DNA of 64,000 nt from Mytilisepta virgata (lineage: Eukaryota; Mollusca; Bivalvia; Mytilida; Mytilidae): contig CM051520.1 of NCBI GenBank assembly GCA_028015205.1, forward strand, positions 8,280,501-8,344,500. Reading direction: 5' to 3'. The stretch's first letter is position 1, and each line of letters starts with the position of its first letter. The notes beneath the pieces were generated by a model. That model worked only from the letters and a program-made list of their open reading frames with translations. It made no database searches and was not told where the DNA came from. Shown in pieces: positions 11,985 through 25,200 of this stretch. The position numbers and the translations under genes were made by a program.

Positions 11985-12985
11985 ATAAAACTTTATTAAT
12001 AAGTGCATGAACACATTTTACTTATTGTTTCTACTTAAATCGTTGTTACTAAAATGGTGAAAAATGGTTACGAAATTTTGCCAAGTTCTTTGAATCTGTG
12101 ACCAAAGATTGAAGGTGCTAAAAGGACCTACTAGAATGGAATTTCCTTAGGCTCCTCTATATAGGCTTTTTACTTGACGTTTGTCATTTAGTGAAGGGTA
12201 AACTTCATTAAATTAAAACACAAAATATGAGTTGAAGCTATATGTTTAGCATTGATTAGCAGTTGACCATTAAAAGATAATTATCTTAACAAAGTATGTT
12301 TCAAATATTAACAAGATATATTGAGCACATCGAAGTCTACACGATTTTTAATTTACCCAAAAATTGTTAATTTTGTGATTTTTCGTGCACATTTGATTTT
12401 TTTACGGACAAGGCGACATAACTCCAGAACAACATCTGACTTTAATACGGTAACAGTATAGACATGATAGAGGAGCCTAAGGAAATTTCAGTCTAGTGAG
12501 TCTTTTTAGCAACTTCAAACTTTGATCACAGATACAAAGAACTTGGCAATATTTTGTAACCATTTTTCACCATTTTAGTAAGGATGATTTAAGTTTTTTA
12601 GAATAATTATGAATATTTACCCTGGAAACAATAAGAAAAATGTGTTCATGTACTTATTAATAAAGTTTCATTTTTTTAAGTAGAAAGGCTACTCTATACC
12701 TTTACCTTATTAAAGTCAGATGTTCTCGAGTTATGTCGCCTTGTCCATAATAAAAATCAAATGTGCACCAAAAATCACAAAATGTTGGGTAAATTAAAAA
12801 TCGTGTCGACGTCGATGTGCTTAATACATCTTGTTAAAATTAATTTGAAACATACTTTGTTTCAGATAAGTATCTTTTAATGGTCAACTGTTGATCAGCT
12901 TCAACTCCTATTTTGTGTTTTAATTTTAATGGAGATTACCGTTGACTTAATGAAAAACGTCAAGTAAAAAGTCTATATATTGCAT
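11985..12985. repeat. Rearranged inverted element (order A-B-A'-B')
   Basis: Block A (11985-12160) reappears in reverse complement at 12465-12685. Block B (12161-12445) reappears in reverse complement at 12690-12985. Shared words include 'cctaaggaaat', 'gacataactc' and 'tgaccattaaaag'. The order A-B-A'-B' is not the simple B'-A' of a hairpin. A single copy of block A lies at 5785-5975. No coding potential. Confidence 0.75.
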
Positions 12986-15900
12986 ATATTTAATGTTACC
13001 TCTTGTTTACGTTTTGCTTGAAATATTAGTTCCACAGTGAAGTTTCAAAATAACTTTCATCACTAATTTTACTATTGCATGTATTAATTACTGAGCGGGT
13101 ATGAAAACTGTTCACTTAGAATAGTTTTAATGATATTGTAGATTGTCATATTTATCATGAAAGTTCTACTCTAAGTTTTGAATATTACATTATCTAAAAA
13201 CAGAAAAAAGGCGCTGTTAAAATACAAACGATCAAGCCGTATTGACGGGTTTTTCTTTGTATCAAGTGATTATGAAAGTGAAACGATAGATGTCAGAGAG
13301 TTAACATACAATAAACCCTAAAAAACATGGATTGAAATCGTGTCACATGACTTCCAAAGCCATCATCACCGGGCAATAATATCTCTTAAAGATATGTCTA
13401 CCGCTGAATGCTTCAAAAAACAGGAAGCTCTCTTTTTAGGAGTTTGTTTTTTACAAAACTTTTTCTTTAGGTTGAATTATATTTTACCAATGACTTTATG
13501 ATTTCAGTTTTTTCTAATAGTAGATTGTCCATTTTCAATTTGTTTGCTCGTAGATTTAGTTTTCAAAAGTTTGGAGAATGTTAACTTATGGATTAATTGA
13601 CGTACGTTTAATACAACCAAGACTTTTTGATCACGTTTTCCGATTCTGACGTTTATATGAAACACAACTGAGTAATTTTACCAGACAAAGTTGAAGCATC
13701 ACTAAAACCTGATGCATTTTAACTATACATTTGTCCAACAATGTAAGTTTGTTCTCTGTAGATGACTACGAAATTCAAATTAAAAAAAATTGCAAATGAT
13801 ATTCACACCAGATAACTATATCAATATCTTTAACTTATAACAAAATTACAAATTTTATGAATTGAAAGTTTAGTATATACATGCATAAATCAGTTGCCAT
13901 TTTTTATAAATATGTGAAACTCACATTTAAAATTGTCATTGAATTGTTAAAGTTATGTGCAAACATTAGGTGTGTCTATATCATGAAAAGCTCTGTCCTA
14001 TAAGATGGTTTTGGTTTTCCTGGTAATAAATGTTATTCTCTTTATTCATGTTATTGCATATGATATTCTAACGCTTCCTCAAGTAACTCAATTATTAAAT
14101 AGTTTCTTCCAATGAAATTTACCGTGAAAAGCAGCAGATAAGTCATTTGGGCATGACCATACGTTTCAGAGAATTCAACCAACATTAAAGATCTAGATGA
14201 TTTGATAGACGATTATCTGGAAGCTATTTTTCTTTCTACAGAGTTTTCATTGCGGATATTTTCAAAGAGTTTCAATATAATTCTGCGTTTTAGCAATGCA
14301 GAAATATTTGAATTTTCAAACAAGCAGTTAATGTTAGAACGAAATTCCAAACACGTTCTCCTTTAGAATGTTCAGTTGTGATTTTCAGATATATGCCATT
14401 TTAAACAGATATAAGACTTTCTTGTACATACACTCAGCTACCCTATCTATAGTTCCTATTTTAGAATCTCTTTTTAATTATTTTTGGCTTTGTTTATATA
14501 CTTCTCTACACTTGCTTTATATAATCAACCATAGTTTTCTCTTTTCACACTTCAAGACCAACTTCAATTTAAGCGACACTTTTTTTATTAAAATGATGAA
14601 AAGTGCTATTATTAGGTAGGTACAATTTGGTTTCATACATATTGGAACTGTCGGAAAATTCTATCCTTTTGTATTAAGCCATAACTATGAAGGAGGCATT
14701 CATGTCCCCACAAAGTGTGTGTCATGTTGAAGACAGAACATTTTTTCATAAATTCAAATTTCTCATCTTTAACTCTGTGTAACTTTATTTTAACTTCCTC
14801 ATTAGTGAAGCTCCCCTGTATTAATTAGGATTAATGATTGTGTCAATTTTAATTGTAAAGCAATAACTCTGTCTCCCCATCAGTCTATGTCTATATCAAT
14901 GTTTACAATAAATAGCTATCCGTACCTATGATCTCTGAATGGGGTCAATAAGTTTATGATTATGCAAGGTTATTTTAAAGTACAGGTAGTGATCTTGCAG
15001 AAATATTATGTTGAATCTTATACATAGTTCTTCTAGATAAAAACGGTTTCAATAAAACCCTGCAATGAGAAAAGTTAAAGGTGATACTGGTCTGATTGTG
15101 GAAATGAGGCTTGTGTTATTATGGTTGATACATTTTGTTGTTCGTGTTCAGATAGGCACCTTGTACATTCAACTGACGCTTGTAATGAAATACATTGTTT
15201 AACAACAGTATTTTGGAATGATGCACCTGCAATATAGATAGCCTGTTCTCTTTGGTCTATTTGTGCTGTTTTAGGGAATAAAATCTTTTTGTTGTCATCA
15301 AGTTTTGTCCCGAGTTATTTTGGGTTTTTCAATCTAAATGGATTAATCTTTGATTGTGTATACCATGGAGGCATCTGTTGTAATACATATAATTCTGTGG
15401 TGTCAACATTTTGCGATTCAAAATATATTTCTTCAATTTAGGACTCATAATTTGAATGTTGAAATCCAAAACAATAACCAATCCTTAGTTTCAGTACAGG
15501 AAATTGTCTGGAGGTTAGTCCGAGATTCCACTGATTTTAAACAGGCTGTTTTAAAATTGACTGTGACCGTGTGACCTCAGGGCACACTCCATATATAAAA
15601 CTGAAAATTATGCCAATTTTGTCCAGACTCATAACTTATCATTGGCATACAGCAGTATGTGTTTTACCATTAGAATATTTATATTTCTTACTTTTATAAC
15701 AATTTTTCCCCATCACAAAAATATAATTTTAAGCATATGTAATTTAACAACTGCTTTAAATTGGTAAAGATGTAGAATTTGTGTCGTCTACATTTATTTT
15801 GCCTGATTAAAAACGACAAAATTATTTCTTAAAATAAATATTCAATTTTTTTCAAAAACTAAAATGTAAAATGTTTTCTTGATAATTTGATAATCTAAAA

Positions 15901-16500
15901 AATGATAAATGACATTGACAATTTTTCAAAGATTTTTATATTGAGTGCGATCTGACGTTCCACTGACCCAGATAATGCTAAATAGTGCTGTTACGTTAGA
16001 GCAATAGGTAATCCCATGATACGGAAATTGTTGAAGACAGCCTGTTGTATAGCCTATTGACTTGAAGTGTAGAAATAACTAGAATAAAAATAAATATTTA
16101 TCATTTTAATAAGAATATAGGATTATGTTGATAGTATCATCTTTAAAATACTTTTTCAATACCTAGAAATTATATTATCGTAGAAGAGTTTTATTATGTT
16201 ATTGCGTGTGTGGTTTTATTTACTATTATTTCTTTTCAGACTCAAGTTTATTGGGTTTAATTAAAGACTAGTTATAAATAAGCTGCCGTGGAAATTACCG
16301 AGTTAAAATTCAGTATTTCCAATTTGTCAATTAAAATCCTCTTGACAACAGGTTACATTCACATTGTTACTCAGGACGCTGGGATCTTATCTAGTAAACA
16401 TTGAAGTTAGGATCTCATCTAGTACACATGGAAGCTAGGGTCTTCTCTGGTAAGCATTCATAATTACTTGTTGAAAGTTCTTATATGATTTTTATAAAGA
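12986..16500. other. Long AT-rich intergenic stretch, nothing recognised
   Basis: I see no exon chain, RNA gene or repeat shared with the rest of the window over these 3.5 kb. The open frames at 14368-14619 and 15350-15574 lack domains and good splice context. Confidence 0.45.
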
Positions 16501-16529
16501 CAACTAGAAATCTGTACTGTCGGAGTCGA

Positions 16530-17025
16530 CAGTGATCCTCGCACCCCTGTAAGTAGTTGGGTATTTTTAAAATTTGACTTGAGAGAGCCCCGGTTTAAAA
16601 ATCAATATTCTATCTTTATTGTGCAACTACATATAGTGTAGGACAAATCTATATATAAGCGAAATGCATAAATTGCAAAAAGAAAGAGAAGTTAAGGTCA
16701 CAAGTGAAAACTGAAAATTTAGACCCCTTATGCCACATCTGCATATGGTGTTTGACAATACTGTATAGAAATAAAATGCATAAATTGAAAAACAAAAGCT
16801 TACGTCACAAGCTTAAATCGATAGTTTTTAAAACTTCGACGCCTGTGGGCCCCAATTTTAGAAAATCAAAATTCTAAAACCTTATTGCTTATCTACAGGT
16901 AGTATGCAATAATTCTATATAGAAATTAAAGTCTCAAACCCAAAAGTGAAGGAGGAGTTGATGTCACAAGAAAGTGTGAAGGACGGACGGAGACATCCGC
17001 TTTATCCTCGAACTAAGAGTTTAAT
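16530..17025 (+). repeat. Dispersed repeat of degenerate ~120-150-bp units
   Basis: Each unit contains a variant of 'aaatgcataaattg', 'gtcacaag', 'gggccccaattttag' and 'aaatcaaaattctaaaac'. The same words in the same order occur at 33815-34190. The region ends in 'ggacggacggagac', a short GACG-type run also seen at the ends of other elements in this window. Confidence 0.65.
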
Positions 17026-17636
17026 ATGAACAAAATGTATGGTTGCATATAAGGTTAGATATTTCATAATGTCAATGTTCTTGAGAAATAATTTCTAAGT
17101 AAAAGTTACGCTTGTTCCGCAACAAATACGTAGATATTTCGGAAATCTTCACAGCTTCAGAATTTAGTTCAAAGTCATATGACTAAGGCACGTTTTTCTC
17201 TTTGTTAAAAGTGCTCCTGAACTTAAACAGAATAGAAACTTATGAAAATACAAAGAGAGAAACCATTATATTTAACAAATCAAATGGTCTTTAGTAAATA
17301 TGGTTCTGATTGTATTTTCTGCCACAGTTTTAGAATCTCATCGAGTAATAAAAACTGGCGCCTTCTACTGCTGTTTTTAAGATGGTTTACTGTGCCTTTC
17401 TGAAGTTATTAGCCTTGAAAGGCTTTCAATCTTTTCCCGTGCATGTTTAGTGTAGTCTTTGAAGCATACCTCATATCCTGACATAGAACAATAACCCAAC
17501 TGATATCTGACCAACAAACTACAAATTAAATATTTACATTATTTGATGCTAAATTTTAGTATTTTCATTTAGCTCGTAAAACATTAGAAAATAAGGCTAA
17601 AAGTAAAACGAGTTCAGATATGTATGATATAAACCA

Positions 17637-17775
17637 GTATTCGCGAAATGCTCCATGACGTTTCTATACTGTTGAATGATTTCCAGTTGCTGAATGATGT
17701 ACATAAACCAGTATAAGCGAAATGCTCCATGACGTTTCTATACTGTTGAATGAGTTCCAGTTGCTGAATGGTATA
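17637..17775 (+). repeat. Tandem duplication of ~70 bp
   Basis: Two neighbouring copies share 'gcgaaatgctccatgacg' and 'ttctatactgttgaatga', and end in 'ccagttgctgaatg'. They differ at a few positions. No gene overlaps them. Confidence 0.85.
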
Positions 17776-18009
17776 TGTATCTTTGACACGCTAACACAGA
17801 TAGATGTTTTCGACTGCTATCTTAATTCATTGACACCTATAGCAAACTCTCATGCCACAGGTCTTTTGTTCTGTCCGGTTATTACGCCTTATTCCACAAA
17901 TAATACCGATATTGTCACTTTCGCTGGAATGAACCCAATGAAACATAAAACCTTTACATAGTAAGAGTCATTTATTGTTTCTAATTTAATTGCTGCGTCA
18001 AAAAGATAA

Positions 18010-18560
18010 AATGTTTGAAATCCACTGCTGGGGAACTCCAAGTCCGCGAGGGTATCCCCAGCTGAGTAGCTAGTGTTTCGATACTAATTGATACATAAAA
18101 TTACTGCTACAAAATAATGAAATTTGTGAAAACTAAGGAATATCTCCCTCGTGCATAGCTCTCTCCTTAGATGGTTTTTGCTTTACCCATTTAGGTCATT
18201 TTGGAATTTTTTTAATTTGCTCTTCAACCTTTTAGATTGGTGTTTTGGTTTTCAACATTTTAGGTCTTGAGCACAACTGATGAGTCGTAAATGGATGAAA
18301 TGTGCACATCTTGTGCATCAAAATTTAGTATAAAAAAATTGTATTTTTACCAATGAGTCGATGCCACTGCTGGTGGACTCCAAGTCCCCGAGGGTATCCC
18401 CAGCTCAGTTTCGATACTAGCTCGAAATTGATACATAAAATTTACTGTTACAAAATTATAAAAGCTCTTCAACGTTTTGGTGTTTTGATTTTCAACATTT
18501 TAGGTCTTGAGCACGACTGATGTGTCGTAAATCGACGAATTGTGCACACTCTAATTCTAA
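18010..18560 (+). repeat. Dispersed repeat, two tandem partial copies
   Basis: Blocks with 'ccactgctggggaactccaa', 'gggtatccccagct', 'atttcgatac'-like text and 'ggtcttgagcacaactgatg' occur at 18015-18330 and again at 18360-18550. They match the element at 570-840, so at least three copies lie in the window. Confidence 0.7.
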
Positions 18561-18569
18561 GTTCTAGCA

Positions 18570-19160
18570 AGCGGTCACCTTGTTGGTTATTATGTACCTA
18601 CCTAGTCCTTGTTATGCCCGGAGGCACATAGGGCAAGGACTAGTGATCTCCAATCTTCTCTGTTGTGTGTTCTTTTCTCCAGTTCACCCCCAGCTAGTTC
18701 CAAATTCTTTTATCTTTGCCTCTACAGTTCTTCTACATGTGATCTTTGGCCTGCCCTGCTTTCTCTTCCCTTCCGGTGTCCACCTTAAAGCAACTTTGTC
18801 AAGGTCTTAACCACTATTCAGTCGCTGTACTACGTCAGACTATCCTAACTCTCTGGTGTGTTCATGTTTGTGTTTTGTACCCATTTTATGTTCTTGTCCG
18901 GTGTTTTGTCAGTTGGATTGCTTTGATTGATTGATATGTTATTGTTGACCTTTTCTGTTATCCATTGTGTTGTTTGTTTAATCTAATGCATCAAAATTGC
19001 TATCAAAGAATTGTGTTATAAATTGTATATGTAGTATATCAATGTTGACCTTTAAGTTATGTGGGATGTATATTGTATCCAGTTGTTTATTAGGATATAT
19101 CCTATATTAATAATATTATTACTTCTTGAGAACAAGTCAGCAAAGCACACGTGACAATTC
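18570..19160. other. Unassigned stretch with a short hairpin
   Basis: An imperfect inverted pair, 'cctagtccttgttatgcc' at about 18600 and 'gggcaaggactag' at about 18632, forms a hairpin. Two short open frames (18580-18810, 18746-18934) overlap in different frames and resemble no domain. Confidence 0.4.
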
Positions 19161-19169
19161 AAAATTATT

Positions 19170-19175
19170 TTTATT
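19170..19175 (-). terminator. Poly(A) signal of TIMP-B
   Basis: The minus strand reads AATAAA about 30 nt after the TAA stop at 19205-19207. A second AATAAA overlaps the last codons (in 'CTAAATAAAGGG') and is probably coincidental. Confidence 0.45.
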
Positions 19176-19204
19176 TTCAATACATTAAAAAACCCAATCT
19201 CTGT

Positions 19205-22200
19205 TTACCTCCCTTTATTTAGAATAATAGGTGGTAGTGTAGGGGGAGCACATGAACCAGAGTTTGCCCATTGACAGCCGGAATCACTGTATCTGCAAAG
19301 TGCATTATCAAAGTAACAAAACTTGTCGTCATGTTCTGATGGTACCTTACATCCACTGGAAGGGGCACTCTCGCCAATCTCCTGAAATTAAAGTATTTCA
19401 TTGCATCACGATAGAACGCTTGTTCAACATGTTCATCCTTCAGTATGGAGTAGTCATTCATATTGGCGTCAAACGTTTGATTGTGTAGAATATGAACATT
19501 GAATAAGAAATCATTTTAATTTTGATATTTTATACTAAAAGAGCTGTAAAACATTACCAATCAAAAATATAAAACCAATAATAAAAAGCTTAAATCGCGA
19601 GCACATATAACAGTGAAAAATCTCACCAATCACTAAACATACTAAACCCATGCATAAAGTAAATACAGGTAAAATTATAAACTCATAACCTGTAATTCGA
19701 CGAATTATACATATATATATATCTCATGTGCGTCAAGATTGCTATGATCATAGAACATGTAGAATACACCGTTCTTCCTACTAAAATTAATTTTTTTTAA
19801 CTAACTGTCGACTTTTAACAAAAATTACCTGGCATTGTTTACAGTTTCTCTTATACGAGTATGGACCGTTGGTAAACAAATAAAACATCTGCATATCTGT
19901 CAAATGTTTCAAAGTACGGATAAAATTACAAGATCTTATTACTTTCTTGACGCCTTCTTTATGACCTGTATGAAAAAGAATAAAGACAGGTAAATATATC
20001 ACTAAACAAACCGTCAACTGTGCTGTTCTTATTCCCCAAAACTCTACGATGATTGAAACTAACTTTCTGACATGACCTAGTAATAAAATTCATTATTACA
20101 TTGATGATGGTGATTTATCGTAATTTCCAGTGAAAATAAATTCGATATTTTCACTCAGTGAAAGATCGGTTTTTATATAACGTCGTCAAGGGCGTTACTA
20201 ACAAATAACGTTTGTAACGTCGAAAGATTCAGGAAGGAATCTAAGGAAAATATGACACTTTTGAAGCATTTTTTGTCTATTTTATCAATGAAATAAACGG
20301 TATACTAGTAACTAATTCAAGAATTTAAATATCTAAAATATTCAACTCGTGACCGGAAAACACTAATAATTCACTCATGCGCTGGGCGCATTCGTGAATT
20401 AAGGTGATTTTCGGTCACTCGTTGAATATTTTGCGATATTCAAATTCTTGAATTGGTTATCCTATAATTAACAAGTTTAGTAATACAGTTCGTTTAATTT
20501 GTCAATTATCAGTTGTGACCAATCACGCTGTTAAACGAGCACGTTTCAAAACGAAAATCTCCATCAAGTATAAGCAACAAAATGGATAATAGAGAGGTCA
20601 ACAATGACAATGGAGAGGTTAGCAATGACATGCACGTGGTAATCAATTAGCTAGTACATCAAATCGACAGAAACCATGACAAAAAAAAAAACAACATAAA
20701 CGAGCACAAAACACAGACATACACAGAAACAACAATAACCATTTTTCCATCTCGAATAGTTAACCGTACTTGTAAAAATTTAATCATTTTTATCAACGCA
20801 CGAAACTGATCCTCTTAATCGAATGTACACATGTAGTTTCATAAATTTTTCTTCAAAAGTTTTGTTCCAAAAATATTGTCCAAAATATCAAATATTTTTA
20901 TATGAAAAATTTTTAACGAGCATTCTTGTTTGATTGATGAAAATTTAAAAGTTAGCTTGGATAGAGAATTTTATTTGGCTTCCAATGACTTTTCTATAAG
21001 AAAATGATACATTACGTTGATAATTAGAGACCACAATTTACAAATAGCAAAGGTTCGCTATTATAAAATTAATAGAAAGGATGGATGGATGGATGAATTA
21101 TTGTTTAACGTCCAGTGGCAACCAGGTGCATATCAGGACGCGAACATTTTGATATGATAATGAATATGATCCCTGCTTTGTACTAGACTGACACGCTAAG
21201 TCGGATTTTTAATGTGCTAGCTCACGAGGTAACTGTCCACAGGAAGACATATCGCCTCACTGGGACACATTATACTGACTCCGAGCCGACCAGTCTTTGC
21301 TCTTACTCCTAGATGCTGCGTGCTTGGCGGAGAAGCAGCAAATACCAATTTTAATGTCTTTGGTTTGACCCGGCCGGGGACCTTCTGCACATGGAGCGAG
21401 CACGCTACCACGAGACCACCCAGGCGGTCTACTAGAAAGGATGGAATATGTAAACGGTGCAACTTTCTGGGGGATGAAAAACAATTCCTTCTTGAATGTA
21501 ATATTTACAAACATCTAAGGGATAATCTATTTGAAATTTTTTTTCCATGTTTTCATTTTGATCAGATTTGCTATTTCTTTGCAATATTACGCTTTGTTTT
21601 ATTTTGCCACAAACTAGATATGTTTATATGACAATAAAGATATTAATATTAACCATAAACTACAAGGATTATAAATGGAAATGGTGAGCCGTTAAAAGGG
21701 CATTAAACTACTAAAAAGTATGAAATAAAACAAAACCCGAACAAAACTAAAAACAACATAGAAAGGGTGAAAACTTAAACATGTTAAAAATGTCCTACGT
21801 TTCGCTCAATATGGCCTTGTTCACGAGCAGGTAGAAATAACAGATGTTGAATCTTTGAAAGCCAAAGCAATAGTTATAATTAATAATTAAACGCTGAAAA
21901 GTGCAAAATATTACATTCATGTACACATGGTACACAAGCTGTGCTTTTTATTGTTCAAAGTTCGCCAGTGTTGTGACTTGTCTATTTATTTATTTATTTT
22001 AGATAAACTCCATTCCAGTATAGGTAATTCTGATTGGTGTCAATATGCATTTATCAAAGTTGAGCAATCAGCTGTTTTTGACAGGTCCACGTGTATAACA
22101 GTTACACACGTGTGTACTCTTTTCTATGACTATTACGATTTTAACTATGATTGGATGTAATTTAAATGGTTCGATAGGTGGGAAGGATTTGATAAATAGA

Positions 22201-25200
22201 ACGTTTAGCACGAGCTAATAATTAAGCGGGAAACATTTTCGTTTTCAAGTTAAGAAGGGGTATTGGTCATTCGACTCTCCACTTCAGTGCAGTTCAGTTT
22301 TCGATATGTATACCCCCCCCCCTCCCACCCTGTGGTTGTATAATTTATGAAATCTTGTACTTATATTGGTTTTTCTTTTGTAGATTGGTGGACCTCTATG
22401 TGGCACCAGAGTTATTTATTATAATAAATAAAACTGCGCTGCACATGTGGCAGAGCTATGCCTAGAAACAAGTGTTTGTTTTTTATTTGATAAATGTTTT
22501 ATGTTCGGTTGAGATTGTCGAATAAGAACATAATAAGGAGTTATTAAAAGTTTTACGTTACCAAGTTTCAATCGTTAAGTATAACTGTTATCTTCCGGCT
22601 GTTTCTCTGAACGATTCATCGAACATTACATGCATTAATCACAATTGGAGATGCTTTTAACATGTTTGATGTCAAATCAAATTTCGCTTCGTCAATTAAA
22701 ATTATAGTAAATTATCAATAGTAAGATCTATATTTAATAATAATAATAATAAGTATTTGCTTACCAGATAATACGTAAATTTCCCCCACACTTAGTGTCA
22801 TTCCACATAGAGCACCATTGCCTGGTGACTGTACAACAACAGTTTTATCGACTCGTCGAAAAATTCCCTGAAATTAGTATCACAGGCTGGCATAAAAAAT
22901 TCTCACAATATATAAAACAGAAAGACGGAAAACTTCATGACACAACATATTGACTGGCCATGCATAATTTAAAGAAATGTGCATGTTTGGTGCATCAAAG
23001 CTGGAATCATAGATTGCAGTATTACAAATCCTTAAAGGAACTTTAAGTAATAAGTTCCGTGCAGTCAACAGCTCTAAATTTAACACTTGCACCGATATGA
23101 TCGAGACCTTCCTTCTTTCTTTTTCTTCCTCGGATGGTTTGTATTGCTCTTCTTTAGATTAAATTCTTCATGTGAAATTAAAAATGTTAGTATGATTCTA
23201 AGTAAATTTGTCTGTCGGAGTACATGTTAACGTGATTATGGCTCTGGAGATTCTGTCGGAGTACATGTTAACGTGATTATGGCTCTGGAGTACATGTTAA
23301 CATGATTATGGCTCTGGAGATTCTGTGGGAGTACATGTTAACATGATTATGGCTCTGGGGATTGTATCAAAAGTGAGTGCATATAGCTATAAATAATAAT
23401 TCTGATTATTGTGTTTAATATTAAATACCATAGAAATATGCCAACAAAGCACATCATTCCGTTTGTCGTGCAGATTGTGCATTAATAGAAAACATGTCAT
23501 AAATCAGCTAGTTTTGTAAATAGTACTTTCTGTAATTCTCAAAAGGAAGAGAATCTTGGTTGAAAAATATACTTTTCTAATAATTGGAAGTTTCAATTTC
23601 CGATATGTCGTATGGCTTCGTCCTCCGAGATTTAGTAGAAAAGTACAAAAAATGTATAAATGGAAATTCTCCAAGTTACCACAAAATTTCAGCTTTCGGC
23701 AATTTTTGAATTAAATTTTAAAGTTTCTTCGACGTTTCAAACATGCGTGGGTTTATATAACTCACAAGGATAATGATTTTTTATGCCACATGTCAATGGT
23801 TTTCTTCTGGTTAAACCTCGATAAACAATCAACCAAGCAATATTCCTTAGTACCTTAGTGAATGGTCAAGTATGTATTACACGGTAAAACAATTTTAAAA
23901 ATGTAATAATGATAACCTTAACAAAAACATACTCTGTAAAACGTCTAAACAATCGATAGAAATAATGTCAAAAAAGACTATATAATACATACCTTCATTT
24001 TGTATAATATTTGAACTGCGTATTTTCTGATAGCAAAATTATTTGCAAAATCATCTGGTGGACCTGGTATCAATTTTTCCCTGAGCACCTTACCCAAGAA
24101 CACTGAAAAATTTGTTCAGTTTTAACATGTATAAAGTAATAATATAATTTTAATGATGACTTCAGAGGGCTTGTCACACTTAAAGAAGCCTTGTAAAATC
24201 TCGATCTTTGAACAAGAGAAAAGGTTACCTGTAGATCGGACGGCAATTTTGAACCTATAAACAATAGCGAGGTCAACAATGACGCACAGTCAATTAACGT
24301 CATCCAGTCGAAAGAACCTTAGACAAAAAATAAAATATAAAGAGTACAAAATACAATAAATGAATACCACAGATAGTCAGGATAGTTTGAATAGTCGTGG
24401 GGGTTAAACCGGTATTGTGGCTAAACCCCCTCCATCCCCCCTTTTCCGCTATACTGACCCTCTGGTGTAAAAAACTGCATTATAAAACCCAATACCCTAT
24501 GATTAGCAACAAGATGACCGCTAGCCAGAAAAATTAATTTATAACTGTTTTAGATAGTTGGGTCAAAATGTTATAATTTATTTCGGTATTTTGTGATACG
24601 TTTTATTACAATAGAAACTAGGACGGGAAAAGGCGTTCATAATAAGTGTTTTTCTAGAAGCCGGATGTTAAGCTTTCTAGAAGCCGGATGCTTAGCTTTC
24701 TAGAAGCCGGATGTTTAGCTTTCTAGAAGCCGGATGTTAAGCTTTCTAGAAGCCGGATGTTTAGCTTTTTAGAAGCCAGATGTTTAGCTTTCTAGAAGCC
24801 GGATGTTTAGTTTTCTAGAAGTCGGATATTTAGCTTTCTAGAAGCCAGATGTTTAGCTTTCCAGAAGCCAGATGTTTAGTTTTCTAGAAGCCGGATGTTA
24901 AGCTTTCTAAGAGCTGGATGTTTAGCTTTCATGAAGCCGGATGTTTAGCTGTCTAGAAGCCAGATGTTTAGCTTTAAGATGTTATAGCTGTACATAATAA
25001 AACTTTTTGAAAGCATGAGACTTTGTTAAACTTTCAAAAGGGATGTAAGGATGTAATACAAAAAAATTGGAATATGACATCCACCCAACTGACTTTTTCC
25101 ACGTAACTATTCGTAGACTAGTTATCCGAGTTTACACTCTCAACGACGACAAATTTTGGAATTATATTTGATTAATCCAAGTCCGATATGACAATCATTG

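Noticed and set aside
21217..21631. Short frames on both strands
   Set aside because: They are translations of the (ATCC)n-tailed SINE and its flank.
24651..24972. CRISPR-like regular repeat array
   Set aside because: Units are directly adjacent with no unique spacers, and the host is a eukaryote; it is a minisatellite.
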